NCBI GenBank assembly: GCA_965222895.1
Contig: CBDCVB010000001.1
Location: 62,001 to 126,000 of the forward strand
DNA: 64,000 nucleotides
Direction of reading: 5' to 3'
Source: Bin87 sp965222895
Lineage (GTDB): Bacteria > Chloroflexota > Dehalococcoidia > Lucifugimonadales > UBA3495
Part shown: positions 34,629-42,664 of the stretch, piece by piece
How positions within the stretch are numbered: position 1 is the first letter of the stretch
How the letters are laid out: each line of letters starts with the position of its first letter
Program-made: the position numbers and the translations under genes
The notes under the pieces: model-generated
Database searches by the model: none
What the model saw: the letters and a program-made list of their open reading frames with translations, nothing else
Told to the model about the DNA's origin: nothing

Positions 34629-36101
34629 TCAACCGCCGGGCAGGCCTTCGGCGATGTCGATGGCGCGCATCATGGCGCCGGACTTGTGGCGGGTTTCCAT
34701 ATATTCATCCTCGGCAACGCTGTCCGCCACCACGCCTCCGCCGGCTTGAACGTACATTATGCCGTCCTTGAATACACCCGTGCGCAGTACGAGGGCGGTG
34801 TCCATGTTGCCGTTGTAGCTGAAATAGGCGACCGCTCCGCCGTAGGGCCCGCGGCGCTCACCCTCCACTTCGGCGATGATTTCCATGGCGCGAATTTTGG
34901 GGGCGCCCGACACGGTGCCGGCTGGGAAGCAGGCGCGCAGTGCGTCGTAGGATGTCATGTCATCGCGCAATCGACCCTCCACGTGGGACACCAGGTGCAT
35001 CACGTGGGAGAAACGCTCCACGTCCATAAACTGGGTTACGCGGACCGTGCCGGGCACGCTGACACGCCCGATGTCGTTGCGACCCAGGTCCAGCAGCATG
35101 ATGTGTTCCGCCTGCTGTTTTTCGCTGTTGCGGAGTTCGTCCTCCAGCGCCGTATCTTCCGCAGTGGTCTGGCCGCGGGGACGGGTGCCGGCAATGGGAT
35201 GCGTGGCAACGATTTTCACACCGGGCGGGCCATCTTCGACTTTGGCCACGGTTTCGATGGCGGCGCCGACGATCTGGAACCCGTTCAGATCCAGGTAGTA
35301 CATATACGGCGACGGATTGTTGCCGCGCAGCGCCCGGTAGATCTGGAAAGGATGCGCGTCGGTCTGGCGGCTAAAACGCTGTGAATTCACAACCTGAATG
35401 ACATCCCCGGCGTAGATGTACTCAACACACTGTTCCACGATCCGCTCATACTCCGCAACCGTAAAATTGGAATTGACCTCGCCGCCGGTGGGCAAGGTGG
35501 GTGTTCGCGTGAGCTCGGCAGGCAGCTCCAGGGGGCGGGCCAAACGGTCCACCATGCGTTCAATCCTGGCGATGGCTTCGGCATAGGCGGAATCCACATC
35601 GCCGTCCAGACGGGCGTGGCTCACCACCTTGATGTCGTGCCGAAGGTGGTCGAAAACCAGCAGGGTATCGGTGAACATGAACACCGATTCGGGAAGCCCC
35701 TGCGGGTCGGCATCCAGCATGGGCACCCGGGGCTCAAAGTAGTGCACGGCGTCGTAGGCAACGTAACCCACGCCGCCACCGTGGAAAGGTGGCAACCCCT
35801 CGATAGGGATCAGCCGGTATCGGCCCATCTCCTGTTCCACGAGTGTCAACGGGTCGACGCAACCGGAAGGCTGGTCGGCGCCGGTGCAGAAAACGTCATA
35901 AGGCTCGGTGCCGATAAAGCTGTAGCGGCCCAAACGCTCCCCGCCGGCGACCGATTCCAGCAGGAAGGAATAGGGCGGGCGGGCCACTTTCAGGTAGGCG
36001 GATACCGGGGTTTCCAGGTCGGCGTTGATGGTGCGATAAACCGGGCACAGGTTGCCCTGGCTCGCCAGAGCGCGAACTTGGTCAAGCGTCGGTTGGTACA
36101 T
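34629..36101 (-). CDS. trpE: Anthranilate synthase component I
   Basis: 490 residues. The N-terminal domain contains LLESVAGGERLGRYSFIG (residues 47-64), the LLES element that forms the tryptophan feedback site. The C-terminal chorismate-binding domain shows IVGAAIETVAKV, ATHPIAGTRPRG, LLDLGRNDIGRVS, CFPAGTVSGAPKIRAMEII and the C-terminal AGGGVVADS. It converts chorismate to anthranilate with TrpG. A T-box riboswitch leader precedes it directly, so both feedback inhibition and tRNA-based control are expected. The other trp genes are not in the window. Confidence 0.95.
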   Translation of the reverse strand: MYQPTLDQVRALASQGNLCPVYRTINADLETPVSAYLKVARPPYSFLLESVAGGERLGRYSFIGTEPYDVFCTGADQPSGCVDPLTLVEQEMGRYRLIPIEGLPPFHGGGVGYVAYDAVHYFEPRVPMLDADPQGLPESVFMFTDTLLVFDHLRHDIKVVSHARLDGDVDSAYAEAIARIERMVDRLARPLELPAELTRTPTLPTGGEVNSNFTVAEYERIVEQCVEYIYAGDVIQVVNSQRFSRQTDAHPFQIYRALRGNNPSPYMYYLDLNGFQIVGAAIETVAKVEDGPPGVKIVATHPIAGTRPRGQTTAEDTALEDELRNSEKQQAEHIMLLDLGRNDIGRVSVPGTVRVTQFMDVERFSHVMHLVSHVEGRLRDDMTSYDALRACFPAGTVSGAPKIRAMEIIAEVEGERRGPYGGAVAYFSYNGNMDTALVLRTGVFKDGIMYVQAGGGVVADSVAEDEYMETRHKSGAMMRAIDIAEGLPGG

Positions 36102-36149
36102 ATTCCTCGGGGCGCCGGGAGGTGGGTCGGGTCAGGGCGATACGGCACC

Positions 36150-36176
36150 AAAAAAGCCCATCCCTGCGGGACGAGC
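36150..36176 (-). terminator. T-box intrinsic terminator
   Basis: On the minus strand GCTCGTCCC pairs with GGGATGGGC around a GCA loop (36156-36176), followed by six T (36155-36150). Its 5' arm overlaps the antiterminator side of the T-box region, as expected for a transcriptional T-box. Confidence 0.9.
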
Positions 36177-36485
36177 CAAACGGTCGCGGTGCCACCCTGC
36201 TTGCCAAAGCTCCTCGGACATGGGAAGGGCCACGGCGTCTCAACCGGCAACGCAACCATCTACCTGGAAATGCCTGCTGGAAATACCCAAGCGTGAAATG
36301 TCCGGCTGCGTGCCGCGGGCTACTAACGTGGCCCAAACGTCCTGCCCTACTGTGCCGTTTTATTGGCGGTTCAGGAGGCGGCTCCGGAGTCCATTCAGCG
36401 TCTGCGCCTGGCGCCGGTTCTCAGCAAACCCGGCTCTCTGAGCCTCGCTGCACGCCTACTAGTCCCCTTCGTAGCCTTTGATCAT
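36150..36485 (-). ncRNA. T-box riboswitch, tryptophan tRNA-specific, before trpE
   Basis: Read on the minus strand the leader has, in order, the AGTA element (36460-36457), AGAGAG (36439-36434), the specifier region GAATGGAC with TGG (Trp) at 36393-36391, the conserved T-box AGGGTGGCACCGCGACC (36198-36182) and a terminator ending in six T. The T-box bulge UGGC has C facing the tRNA discriminator base, matching G73 of bacterial tRNA-Trp. So two independent positions point to Trp. Uncharged tRNA-Trp would favour the antiterminator and switch trpE on. No other gene lies in the 36102-36601 gap. Confidence 0.95.
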
Positions 36486-36500
36486 TCAATTTTCGGATTC

Positions 36501-36530
36501 AGTATATGAGCCGCCCGCTGGGAGTGTCAA
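36501..36530 (-). promoter_or_regulatory. Promoter of the trpE operon
   Basis: On the minus strand TTGACA (36530-36525) and TATACT (36506-36501) are separated by 18 bases, a near-consensus sigma-70 promoter. Transcription would start near 36493, putting the complete T-box in a leader of about 390 bases. Confidence 0.85.
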
Positions 36531-36601
36531 CGAACCAGTCCGTCGCCTGAACACGAACGACGCCTGACGCCCCCCATTGCTGCGGTGAAACAGCGCGGCG
36601 A

Positions 36602-37570
36602 TTACGGGGTGAGGAGAACCTTGCCGGTAGTCTCTCGCCCTTCCAGACGTCGGTGCGCTTCGGCAGCGTCCGACAGTGGGAGGTTCACGGTAACATTCAG
36701 TTTGATTTCGCCGGACTGCACCCACGCCAGACATTCCTCGGCCCGACGCAGGAGCTCGGGCCGAGTGGCCGTGTAGTCGCCCAATGACGGCCGCGTGAGA
36801 TACAGCGAGCCGTTCCGCAACGCCCCTGAATCGACCAGCCCGACCGGGCCACTGGCCTGCCCGTAGAGGCACATGCAGCCGCGTCGGTCCAGAACGCGCA
36901 GGCCCTTTTCAAACGTGGTTTGTCCCACCGCGTCGAAGATAATCTTGACCCCTTTACCGTCGGTCAGCCGGCGAACCTCAGCTTCAAAATCCTGCTGAGT
37001 GTAGAGAATGACGTCGTCAGCTCCCGCGCCGCGCGCCATTTCAGCCTTCTCGCCAGTAGAAACGGTGGTGTAGACGCGCACACCCAGGCGTTTGAGCATC
37101 TGGATGACCAGCAGACCCATGCCGCCCGCCCCAGCGTGTACCAGTGCCCGGTCGCCCGAATGCAGCGGCATAATGTCGTGCACCAGGAAATGGGCGGTCA
37201 TGGCCTGCAGCAGGGTGGCTGCGCCGGTGGGGAAATCCATATTGTCGGGAATCTTCACCAACAGCCAGGACGGGACGGCCTGCTGTTCGGCATACGAGCC
37301 GGTGTGCATGGCGTAGGCAACCCGATCACCCACGGCGACTTCGGTTACGCCGGGGCCGACGGCGACCACCACGCCTGATGCCTCCCGGCCGGGAGTCCAG
37401 GGGAAAGCGGCCGGCGGGTTGGTTCCTTTGCGGCTGGACACGTCGGTGTAGTTGACGCCAATGTTGCGGATGTCAACGATGGCCTGGCCGGCCGCCGGCG
37501 TGGGTTCGGGCATATCTTCGTATTTCAGCACATCGGGCGCGCCGACTTCGTAGGCTCGGATGCCTTTCAT
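36602..37570 (-). CDS. NADPH:quinone oxidoreductase-like (zinc-free MDR family)
   Basis: 322 residues with GCGGAGG upstream of the ATG. It is a medium-chain dehydrogenase of the QOR class: GVNYTDVSSRKG, PGREASGVVVAVGPGVTE, HAGAGGMGLLVIQ (NADP-binding loop) and C-terminal LPLSDAAEAHRRLEGRETTGKVLL. The zinc-binding Cys residues of alcohol dehydrogenases are absent. It would reduce quinones or enones in the cytosol. It lies 77 bases after an MmgE/PrpD gene on the same strand; the trpE promoter is just downstream. Confidence 0.9.
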   Translation of the reverse strand: MKGIRAYEVGAPDVLKYEDMPEPTPAAGQAIVDIRNIGVNYTDVSSRKGTNPPAAFPWTPGREASGVVVAVGPGVTEVAVGDRVAYAMHTGSYAEQQAVPSWLLVKIPDNMDFPTGAATLLQAMTAHFLVHDIMPLHSGDRALVHAGAGGMGLLVIQMLKRLGVRVYTTVSTGEKAEMARGAGADDVILYTQQDFEAEVRRLTDGKGVKIIFDAVGQTTFEKGLRVLDRRGCMCLYGQASGPVGLVDSGALRNGSLYLTRPSLGDYTATRPELLRRAEECLAWVQSGEIKLNVTVNLPLSDAAEAHRRLEGRETTGKVLLTP

Positions 37571-37584
37571 GGATTTACCTCCGC

Positions 37585-37645
37585 GTTTTATTTTTTACAT
37601 CGATGGACAGGATGAACAGGATTTGATTGATTTTTGATTGATTAG
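37585..37645. repeat. Short AT-rich repeat between genes
   Basis: ACAGGATGAACAGGAT (direct ACAGGAT copies) followed by TTGATTGATTTTTGATTG-like iterations. Motifs of the type TCCTGTTCATCCTGT recur in the intergenic DNA of many environmental bacteria. It lies between the MmgE/PrpD and quinone oxidoreductase genes. Confidence 0.45.
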
Positions 37646-37647
37646 GG

Positions 37648-38961
37648 TTAGCCGCCGAGGACTGATGCCATGCCGGTTATATTGGCGATGGTCTCGATGT
37701 TGCGGAAGCTATTGATGGCTTCGTCGATGTGGTCGGCCGGCAGTATGTAACGGGTGCAATACAGGAATTTAGCCTCCAGCTCTTCTGCATCCAGCGGCAT
37801 GGCGGGCGTACCGCGGGCGTGGTCGACCCGGTGGTGCAAGGTTGTGCCGTCGTGCAGCGTTACGCGTACTTCCGCCGGGTGCACGGACAACGGCGACGAG
37901 GAGAGCGCGGCCTCCACCGACACCTTTTCCATCATCGCCCGCACGCCCTCATCCTGGATCGCCGGGTCTGAGAAGAAGTTAATCAGGGGTTGACCGTGGC
38001 ACAGGGTCGCCGCTGCGATAAAACCCAGACAACTCCGCGCCTGCCACGCATCGGCCGGTAGAACATACGGCAATTGGGAAAGCGTGTCGGCGGTAACCGC
38101 GACGTGCACGTTTTTGACCTGGTCGGGTTGGATGCGGTGGAGCTGCGCCACTCCGATGGTCGCGTCTATGACGCCATGACTGGCGGGATTGCACGGATAC
38201 AAACGGAGCGCCACCCCCGGGTCGGTGAGTCGCCATCGCTTGCCCAACCCGGCCACGGCGTGTTGATCGAATTCTGGAGACATTGACAGTTGAACCGATG
38301 CGGGTCCGCCGATTCCCGCGTTTGCCATTAACGCCGCCATCGTGCCATTCATCGCGGCGCGCCCTCCGGTGGCCAGGGCGGTAGTCCCGGCTGCGTGATA
38401 GGCAACCTGCCCATCCGCAATGCCGGCGGCGATGCCGATGGCGTTCGCCACGCCGTCAGCGTCCAGTTCCAACAGAGCGGCGGCAGCAGCAGCGGCGGCG
38501 ATTGCGCCGGCCGAGTTTGAGGCTGCGGATAGTCGGACGGCAATCTCGCAACCGGCGACAAAGGCTGGTAATACTTTTGATCCGGGGATGCCGTACATCT
38601 CCCCCAGAGCCATCACCGTTGGGAACACGGCGGCAGTGGCGTTGTAGCCGGTGTTCGTCGCGTGGTCGTCGTAGTCGAGCATCCGCACCAGCGAGCCGTT
38701 GACCAGCGCGGCGTAGACGGGGGACGTTCGCATTCCCATCCCGATGATGGTGCAGCGTCCGTTGCCCCCCATCTCGCGGACGAAACGGGTCAGGGCGACG
38801 CCATCGGGGTGGGCCGCGCCGGCCAGCGCGGCGGCGGCGGCATTCAGCATCATATCCCGACACTGGCCTGTTACTGCTGATGGCAGTTGATCGGGGTGGC
38901 TGGTGACGTGGGTGGCAAAGTCGGCCAGGGGCCGGAAGATGTTGGCCGTTGGGTCAGGCAT
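37648..38961 (-). CDS. MmgE/PrpD family protein (2)
   Basis: 437 residues from the ATG at 38961, reached by family alignment; a longer start at 38994 overlaps hicA. It shows VNGSLVRMLDYDDHATNTGYNATAA (the substrate Asp and His region), GDGVANAIGIAAG-like helices and a C-terminal EELEAKFLYCTRYILP. It diverges from MmgE/PrpD (1), so the two are not a recent duplication. Likely a dehydratase, decarboxylase or epimerase on a carboxylic acid; substrate unknown. hicA starts 32 bases away on the opposite strand. Confidence 0.85.
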   Translation of the reverse strand: MPDPTANIFRPLADFATHVTSHPDQLPSAVTGQCRDMMLNAAAAALAGAAHPDGVALTRFVREMGGNGRCTIIGMGMRTSPVYAALVNGSLVRMLDYDDHATNTGYNATAAVFPTVMALGEMYGIPGSKVLPAFVAGCEIAVRLSAASNSAGAIAAAAAAAALLELDADGVANAIGIAAGIADGQVAYHAAGTTALATGGRAAMNGTMAALMANAGIGGPASVQLSMSPEFDQHAVAGLGKRWRLTDPGVALRLYPCNPASHGVIDATIGVAQLHRIQPDQVKNVHVAVTADTLSQLPYVLPADAWQARSCLGFIAAATLCHGQPLINFFSDPAIQDEGVRAMMEKVSVEAALSSSPLSVHPAEVRVTLHDGTTLHHRVDHARGTPAMPLDAEELEAKFLYCTRYILPADHIDEAINSFRNIETIANITGMASVLGG

Positions 38962-38977
38962 TGCGTACTCTCTCGAG

Positions 38978-38990
38978 TGGTATGATACCA
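38978..38990. promoter_or_regulatory. 13-bp perfect palindrome between prpD-like gene and hicA
   Basis: TGGTATGATACCA is a perfect palindrome with TATGAT (38981-38986) inside as a possible -10. It ends only four bases before the hicA ATG, so it is a candidate operator or a promoter for a nearly leaderless hicA message; no good -35 is seen. Confidence 0.4.
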
Positions 38991-38993
38991 GCA

Positions 38994-39185
38994 ATGGACA
39001 GTCGGACGGTGATGCGGTTGCTGCGGGCTGATGGATGGTACGTTGACCGCATCACAGGCTCGCATCATCAGATGAAGCACCCCGTGAAACCTGGCACTAC
39101 GACAGTGCAACATCCACGGAAGGACATCGATCCTGGGGTATTGCGGAACATCGAAAGGCAATCGGGCGTCAGGCTACGGCCATAA
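38994..39185 (+). CDS. hicA: HicA mRNA interferase toxin
   Basis: 63 residues from the ATG at 38994, chosen because family members start at this position (MDSRTVMRLLRADGWYV). The dsRBD-like fold shows the active His in GSHHQMKHP, then TVQHPRKDIDPGVLRNIERQSGV. HicA cleaves mRNA until bound by HicB. Followed 10 bases later by hicB. Chosen over the ATG at 38982, which adds only four residues and lies in the palindrome. Confidence 0.9.
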   Translation: MDSRTVMRLLRADGWYVDRITGSHHQMKHPVKPGTTTVQHPRKDIDPGVLRNIERQSGVRLRP

Positions 39186-39195
39186 GGGGGGCAAT

Positions 39196-39993
39196 ATGGA
39201 ACGAACTTACCCAGCACTGATTTATAAGGACCCGGATAGCGATTATGGAGTGACTTTTCCTGACCTCCCGGGCTGCACTTCCGGAGGCGATACCTTTGAG
39301 GAGGCCAGGGAGATGGCGGCAGAGGCGTTGGCGCTGCATTTAGAAGGCACGGCTGCCGACGGGGAATACATCCCGCCGCCATGCTCTGCCGATGCGGCCT
39401 TGGCTCACGAGGACGCTTTTGATGCGATTGCGCTGATTGTTGTGGAGGCGCTACCGGAGCGTACTGAGGAGGAGGCGAGGGCGGCGTTTGAGGCGTTTCT
39501 GGCTTCAGACGAGTACCGGGAGATATATGGTCATCCGCTTACCGAGGATGACTTGCCTTATTATGAAGAGCCGCTGGTATCCGAGACGGTCAAGGCCGGC
39601 ATCGGGCTGCGGCCGATAATGGTGGGTGATACGGAACGGACTTACGCCGCCCTGGTGCGCCAGGACGCTGATGGCGATTTTGGCGTCAGATTTCCCGACC
39701 TGCCCGGCAGTGACGCAGCCGGCAGCACTCTTGAAAAGGCTTGCAAAAAGGCGCGGGAGGTTCTGGCGTTGCATTTGGAGGGGATGACGGCGAATGGAGA
39801 GGATATTCCCACCCCCAGTTCTGCCGATGTTGTGCTGACGCACGAGGATGCTGGGGACGCTATTGCGTTGATTGTGGTTGAGGCGCTACCGGAGCGCACG
39901 GAAGCAGAGGCGCAGGAGGCGTTTGAGGCGGTCAAGGCGTCGCCGGAGTATGTAGAGCTGTATGGAGAAGATGCGGTTACGATGGCGACGTAA
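39196..39993 (+). CDS. hicB: HicB antitoxin with two fused HicB domains
   Basis: 265 residues from the ATG at 39196 behind AAGGGGGG. Two copies of the RNase-H-like HicB domain occur at about 1-113 and 146-258, joined by an Asp/Glu/Pro-rich linker. Each has ERTYPALI/ERTYAALV, DGDFGVRFPDLPG, ALALHLEG and DAIALIVVEALPERTE. No ribbon-helix-helix or HTH DNA-binding tail is visible, although many HicB proteins have one. The DNA of the two copies is similar enough to indicate fairly recent duplication. It would bind HicA directly; autoregulation is unclear. Confidence 0.9.
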   Translation: MERTYPALIYKDPDSDYGVTFPDLPGCTSGGDTFEEAREMAAEALALHLEGTAADGEYIPPPCSADAALAHEDAFDAIALIVVEALPERTEEEARAAFEAFLASDEYREIYGHPLTEDDLPYYEEPLVSETVKAGIGLRPIMVGDTERTYAALVRQDADGDFGVRFPDLPGSDAAGSTLEKACKKAREVLALHLEGMTANGEDIPTPSSADVVLTHEDAGDAIALIVVEALPERTEAEAQEAFEAVKASPEYVELYGEDAVTMAT

Positions 39994-40094
39994 GGCTTGT
40001 TTGAGGTAATAACTGCAATGATGGATCCTAGTTCGTATTTCCTCCGACAGAAGTCCCTGACCAATCAAGGTCTGACAACTCGGAGCGTTCTAAA

Positions 40095-40400
40095 ATGCCA
40101 GTGGAAGCTGCCTATGTGACGATAGCCATTAATCTGGTAATGACCGTCGTATCGGCAATTTGTCTCGCGGTCATGGGCAATCGAATTGGGTTGGAAGTCA
40201 TTACTGGAGGGGGAGGTAGATTGGGAGTCGGTTGGGAAGCGGGTGTCGCTATTGCCACCTTCACCATTTTCTTTACGATGATAACGGCACTGATATGCAT
40301 CTCACGCAAGTTGGCTTTAAGTTGGACATTCACAGTTATTGCAATGCTGCTTTTCTTCGCAACGGTGGTTGCAACTGCTGTTCCGTTTCACGAGATTTAG
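40095..40400 (+). CDS. Small three-helix membrane protein
   Basis: 101 residues from the ATG at 40095 with GGAG upstream. Three hydrophobic stretches (about 6-28, 48-68 and 74-95) with a Gly-rich loop GGGGRLGVGW between the first two. No family was recognised. The DNA is more AT-rich than its neighbours, fitting acquisition with the adjacent hicAB. It ends 12 bases before the next gene. Confidence 0.55.
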   Translation: MPVEAAYVTIAINLVMTVVSAICLAVMGNRIGLEVITGGGGRLGVGWEAGVAIATFTIFFTMITALICISRKLALSWTFTVIAMLLFFATVVATAVPFHEI

Positions 40401-40412
40401 GAGAGCAAGCTC

Positions 40413-41654
40413 ATGGTGTCGCACACCAACGCATCCGGTTCGGTGGAATCTCGCATCTACGACGTGGCCATCGTTGGCGGCGGCATCATTGGATTATCTA
40501 CGGCGATGCAGATGCTGGAATGCGCGCCCAACCTGAGCGTGGCGGTGATGGAGAAAGAACCGGAGTTGGCCCGCCACCAGACCGGCCACAACAGTGGGGT
40601 CATTCATTCGGGAATTTACTACCGGCCCGGTTCGTGGAAATCCCGTTTTTGCGTTGGCGGAAAAGACCGTTTGATCAAATTTTGCGACCAGAACGAGATT
40701 GAATACGACGAATGCGGCAAGGTTATCGTGGCCACCCACGAGAGCGAATTGGGTCGTCTGCAAGACTTGTACGAGCGTGGTGTGGCTAACGGCGTGCCAG
40801 ACCTGGAGGTAGTCGATTCGGAACGATTGACTGAGATCGAACCTCACACCGTGGGCGTTCGGGCTTTGTGGGCGCCACACACCGGCATCATCGACTACAC
40901 CCAGGTGGCGCAGGCTTACGCTGGCAAAGCCCAGGGTTCCGGCGGCGATATTTTCACCGACGCGGCGGTCAACTCGGTGCGGAAAACTACCGACGGCAAT
41001 GCGCTGGAAACTGCCCGTGGGACGCTGCGGGCCCGACACGTCATCAACTGCGGTGGGCTTTATGCAGACCGGCTGGCGCGCATGATGGGCGAGGATACCG
41101 ACGTGCGCATAATTCCCTTTCGAGGCGAGTATTTTCAGCTGGTCGAAGCCAGCGAGCAGTTGGTCAAGGGCCTCATTTATCCAGTGCCGGATCCGAGGTT
41201 TCCTTTCCTGGGCGTGCATTACACGCGGAGCATCCACGGCTACGTGGAAGCCGGTCCCAATGCCGTGCTGGCATGGGCGAGGGAAGGTTATCGCAAAAGC
41301 GATATTAGCCTGAGCGAAACCATGGGCGCGCTGACTTTTCCCGGCTTTTGGAAGATGACCGCCAAACACTGGCGCACCGGAATGCAGGAAATGCACCGTT
41401 CTTATCGTAAGTCAGTATTCGTGAATGACCTCCGCAAGTTGATACCCGAGATTCAGCCCACTGACCTGGAACCCGGTGGCAGCGGAGTTCGCGCCCAGGC
41501 GGTGGCCGCAAGCGGAGCATTGCTTGACGATTTTCACATTCTGCGCGGCCAACGCGCCCTCCACGTCCTGAATGCCCCGTCGCCCGGCGCAACATCATCG
41601 CTGGCCATCGGCGAATACCTGACCAATCTGGCGCTGGAAGATTTTGGACTATAG
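40413..41654 (+). CDS. lhgO: L-2-hydroxyglutarate oxidase
   Basis: 413 residues with GGAGAG upstream. A DAO-type FAD protein: the dinucleotide-binding VAIVGGGIIGLSTA, the family-specific RHQTGHNSGVIHSGIYY, the substrate region FRGEYFQLV and the C-terminal FAD site APSPGATSSLAIGEYL. It oxidises the metabolic by-product L-2-hydroxyglutarate to 2-oxoglutarate, passing electrons to the quinone pool in E. coli. No other glutarate pathway genes adjoin. Confidence 0.9.
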   Translation: MVSHTNASGSVESRIYDVAIVGGGIIGLSTAMQMLECAPNLSVAVMEKEPELARHQTGHNSGVIHSGIYYRPGSWKSRFCVGGKDRLIKFCDQNEIEYDECGKVIVATHESELGRLQDLYERGVANGVPDLEVVDSERLTEIEPHTVGVRALWAPHTGIIDYTQVAQAYAGKAQGSGGDIFTDAAVNSVRKTTDGNALETARGTLRARHVINCGGLYADRLARMMGEDTDVRIIPFRGEYFQLVEASEQLVKGLIYPVPDPRFPFLGVHYTRSIHGYVEAGPNAVLAWAREGYRKSDISLSETMGALTFPGFWKMTAKHWRTGMQEMHRSYRKSVFVNDLRKLIPEIQPTDLEPGGSGVRAQAVAASGALLDDFHILRGQRALHVLNAPSPGATSSLAIGEYLTNLALEDFGL

Positions 41655-41801
41655 ACCGGGTAGCTGATACTGGACCGAATTTCGCCGCAGACGGTCAACC
41701 CGGTCGATTGTAGGCCCGGAAACCCCGGTGTATAGTTAACCAACTTTTTGGATTTGTCCCATATTTGGTTATCCCACGGGCACTATTGTACGGAAACCAT
41801 T

Positions 41802-42212
41802 GTGCAGCAGACAAGCGTAGATTTGGGATGCTGGGAGGTCTCCGCCAGCAGCGCGCGGCAATATCTTGCTGCCGTTGGCGACGAATTGCCGGTTTATGAA
41901 GATGCCGGTTTCGCGCCGCCTCTTTCGCTGGCGGCCCGGGTGGTGAGCTTGCTGCTGGATCGGTTGTCGCTGCCCGACGGAGCCATCCACAGCCTGCAGG
42001 ATATTGAGACGTTGCAGCCGGCGTGTATCGGGTCCAGGGTATCGGCGGTGGCTGATGTTGAACCGCTTCGCGAGCGGGGCGGTATGCGCTTCCTTACGGT
42101 AAATTTTGCGGTGGCCGATGCCGATTCCGCTACCGCGTTGCTCCGGGGCCGTACTACCGTCCTGCTGCCCGCTGATGCCGCCGCAGATGGAGAACCATCT
42201 GATGCCAGCTAG
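41802..42212 (+). CDS. Hotdog dehydratase subunit, HadA-like (no hydratase motif)
   Basis: 136 residues from a GTG at 41802; a TTG at 41748 gives a longer N-terminus without family support. The hotdog core shows SARQYLAAVGDELPVY, APPLSLAARV, the IHSLQDIETLQPACIGSRVSAV strand-helix and TALLRGRTTVLL. It lacks the catalytic D..NP-H and IAHG residues found in the next gene. This split matches heterodimeric (3R)-hydroxyacyl dehydratases such as mycobacterial HadAB, where one subunit is catalytic and the other binds substrate. Overlaps the next gene by 11 bases. Confidence 0.65.
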   Translation: MQQTSVDLGCWEVSASSARQYLAAVGDELPVYEDAGFAPPLSLAARVVSLLLDRLSLPDGAIHSLQDIETLQPACIGSRVSAVADVEPLRERGGMRFLTVNFAVADADSATALLRGRTTVLLPADAAADGEPSDAS

Positions 42213-42651
42213 CGTGACTCAGCAGACGACCCTTCGCATCACCGTTGGCGGCTCGCTGGCGGGAGTAGAACGCACCATCTCGCAGGAACTGCTTGACGCC
42301 TACCGCGCGGTTTCCGGCGACAACAATCCCCTGCATTACGATGCCGAGTTCGCGGCAACCACCCGTTTCGGTGGCGTCATCGCCCACGGGATGCTCACGC
42401 TGGCGCTGGTGTCGGAGATGATGGCCGGCGCTTTCGGCGCGCACTGGCTCAGCAGTGGTGGATTGAGGGTGCGGTTTCGCGGCGCCGCTTATCCCGGCGA
42501 CCGGCTGAAATCCGTGGGCGCCGTTACCAAAGCTGAATCTGATGGCGAAGTTAGTCGCGTAACCTGCAACGTGTCGGTGCTGAACGCAGATACTGCCGAG
42601 CAAATTCTGTCCGGAACGGCGACGGTTCGCGTTGCCGCAACGCCCGAATGA
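42202..42651 (+). CDS. Hotdog dehydratase subunit, catalytic MaoC/HadB-like
   Basis: 149 residues from the ATG at 42202 (GGAGAACC upstream). The hydratase 2 motif is complete: SGDNNPLHYDAEFAATTRF with the catalytic Asp and His, then GGVIAHGMLTLALV. The enzyme would hydrate or dehydrate (3R)-hydroxyacyl-CoA or -ACP. It overlaps the preceding HadA-like gene and is followed by plsX and fabG, so it may supply the dehydratase step of fatty-acid elongation. Confidence 0.85.
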   Translation: MPASVTQQTTLRITVGGSLAGVERTISQELLDAYRAVSGDNNPLHYDAEFAATTRFGGVIAHGMLTLALVSEMMAGAFGAHWLSSGGLRVRFRGAAYPGDRLKSVGAVTKAESDGEVSRVTCNVSVLNADTAEQILSGTATVRVAATPE

Positions 42652-42664
42652 ACCATCCGCCACC

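Noticed and set aside
31272..38961. Methylcitrate cycle locus from two PrpD-like genes
   Set aside because: No methylcitrate synthase is adjacent and the two proteins are divergent, so a propionate pathway is not supported; the lyase at 44558 is distant.
38994..39185. hicA as part of a phage
   Set aside because: No phage structural, integrase or lysis genes lie nearby; HicAB modules are common in chromosomes.
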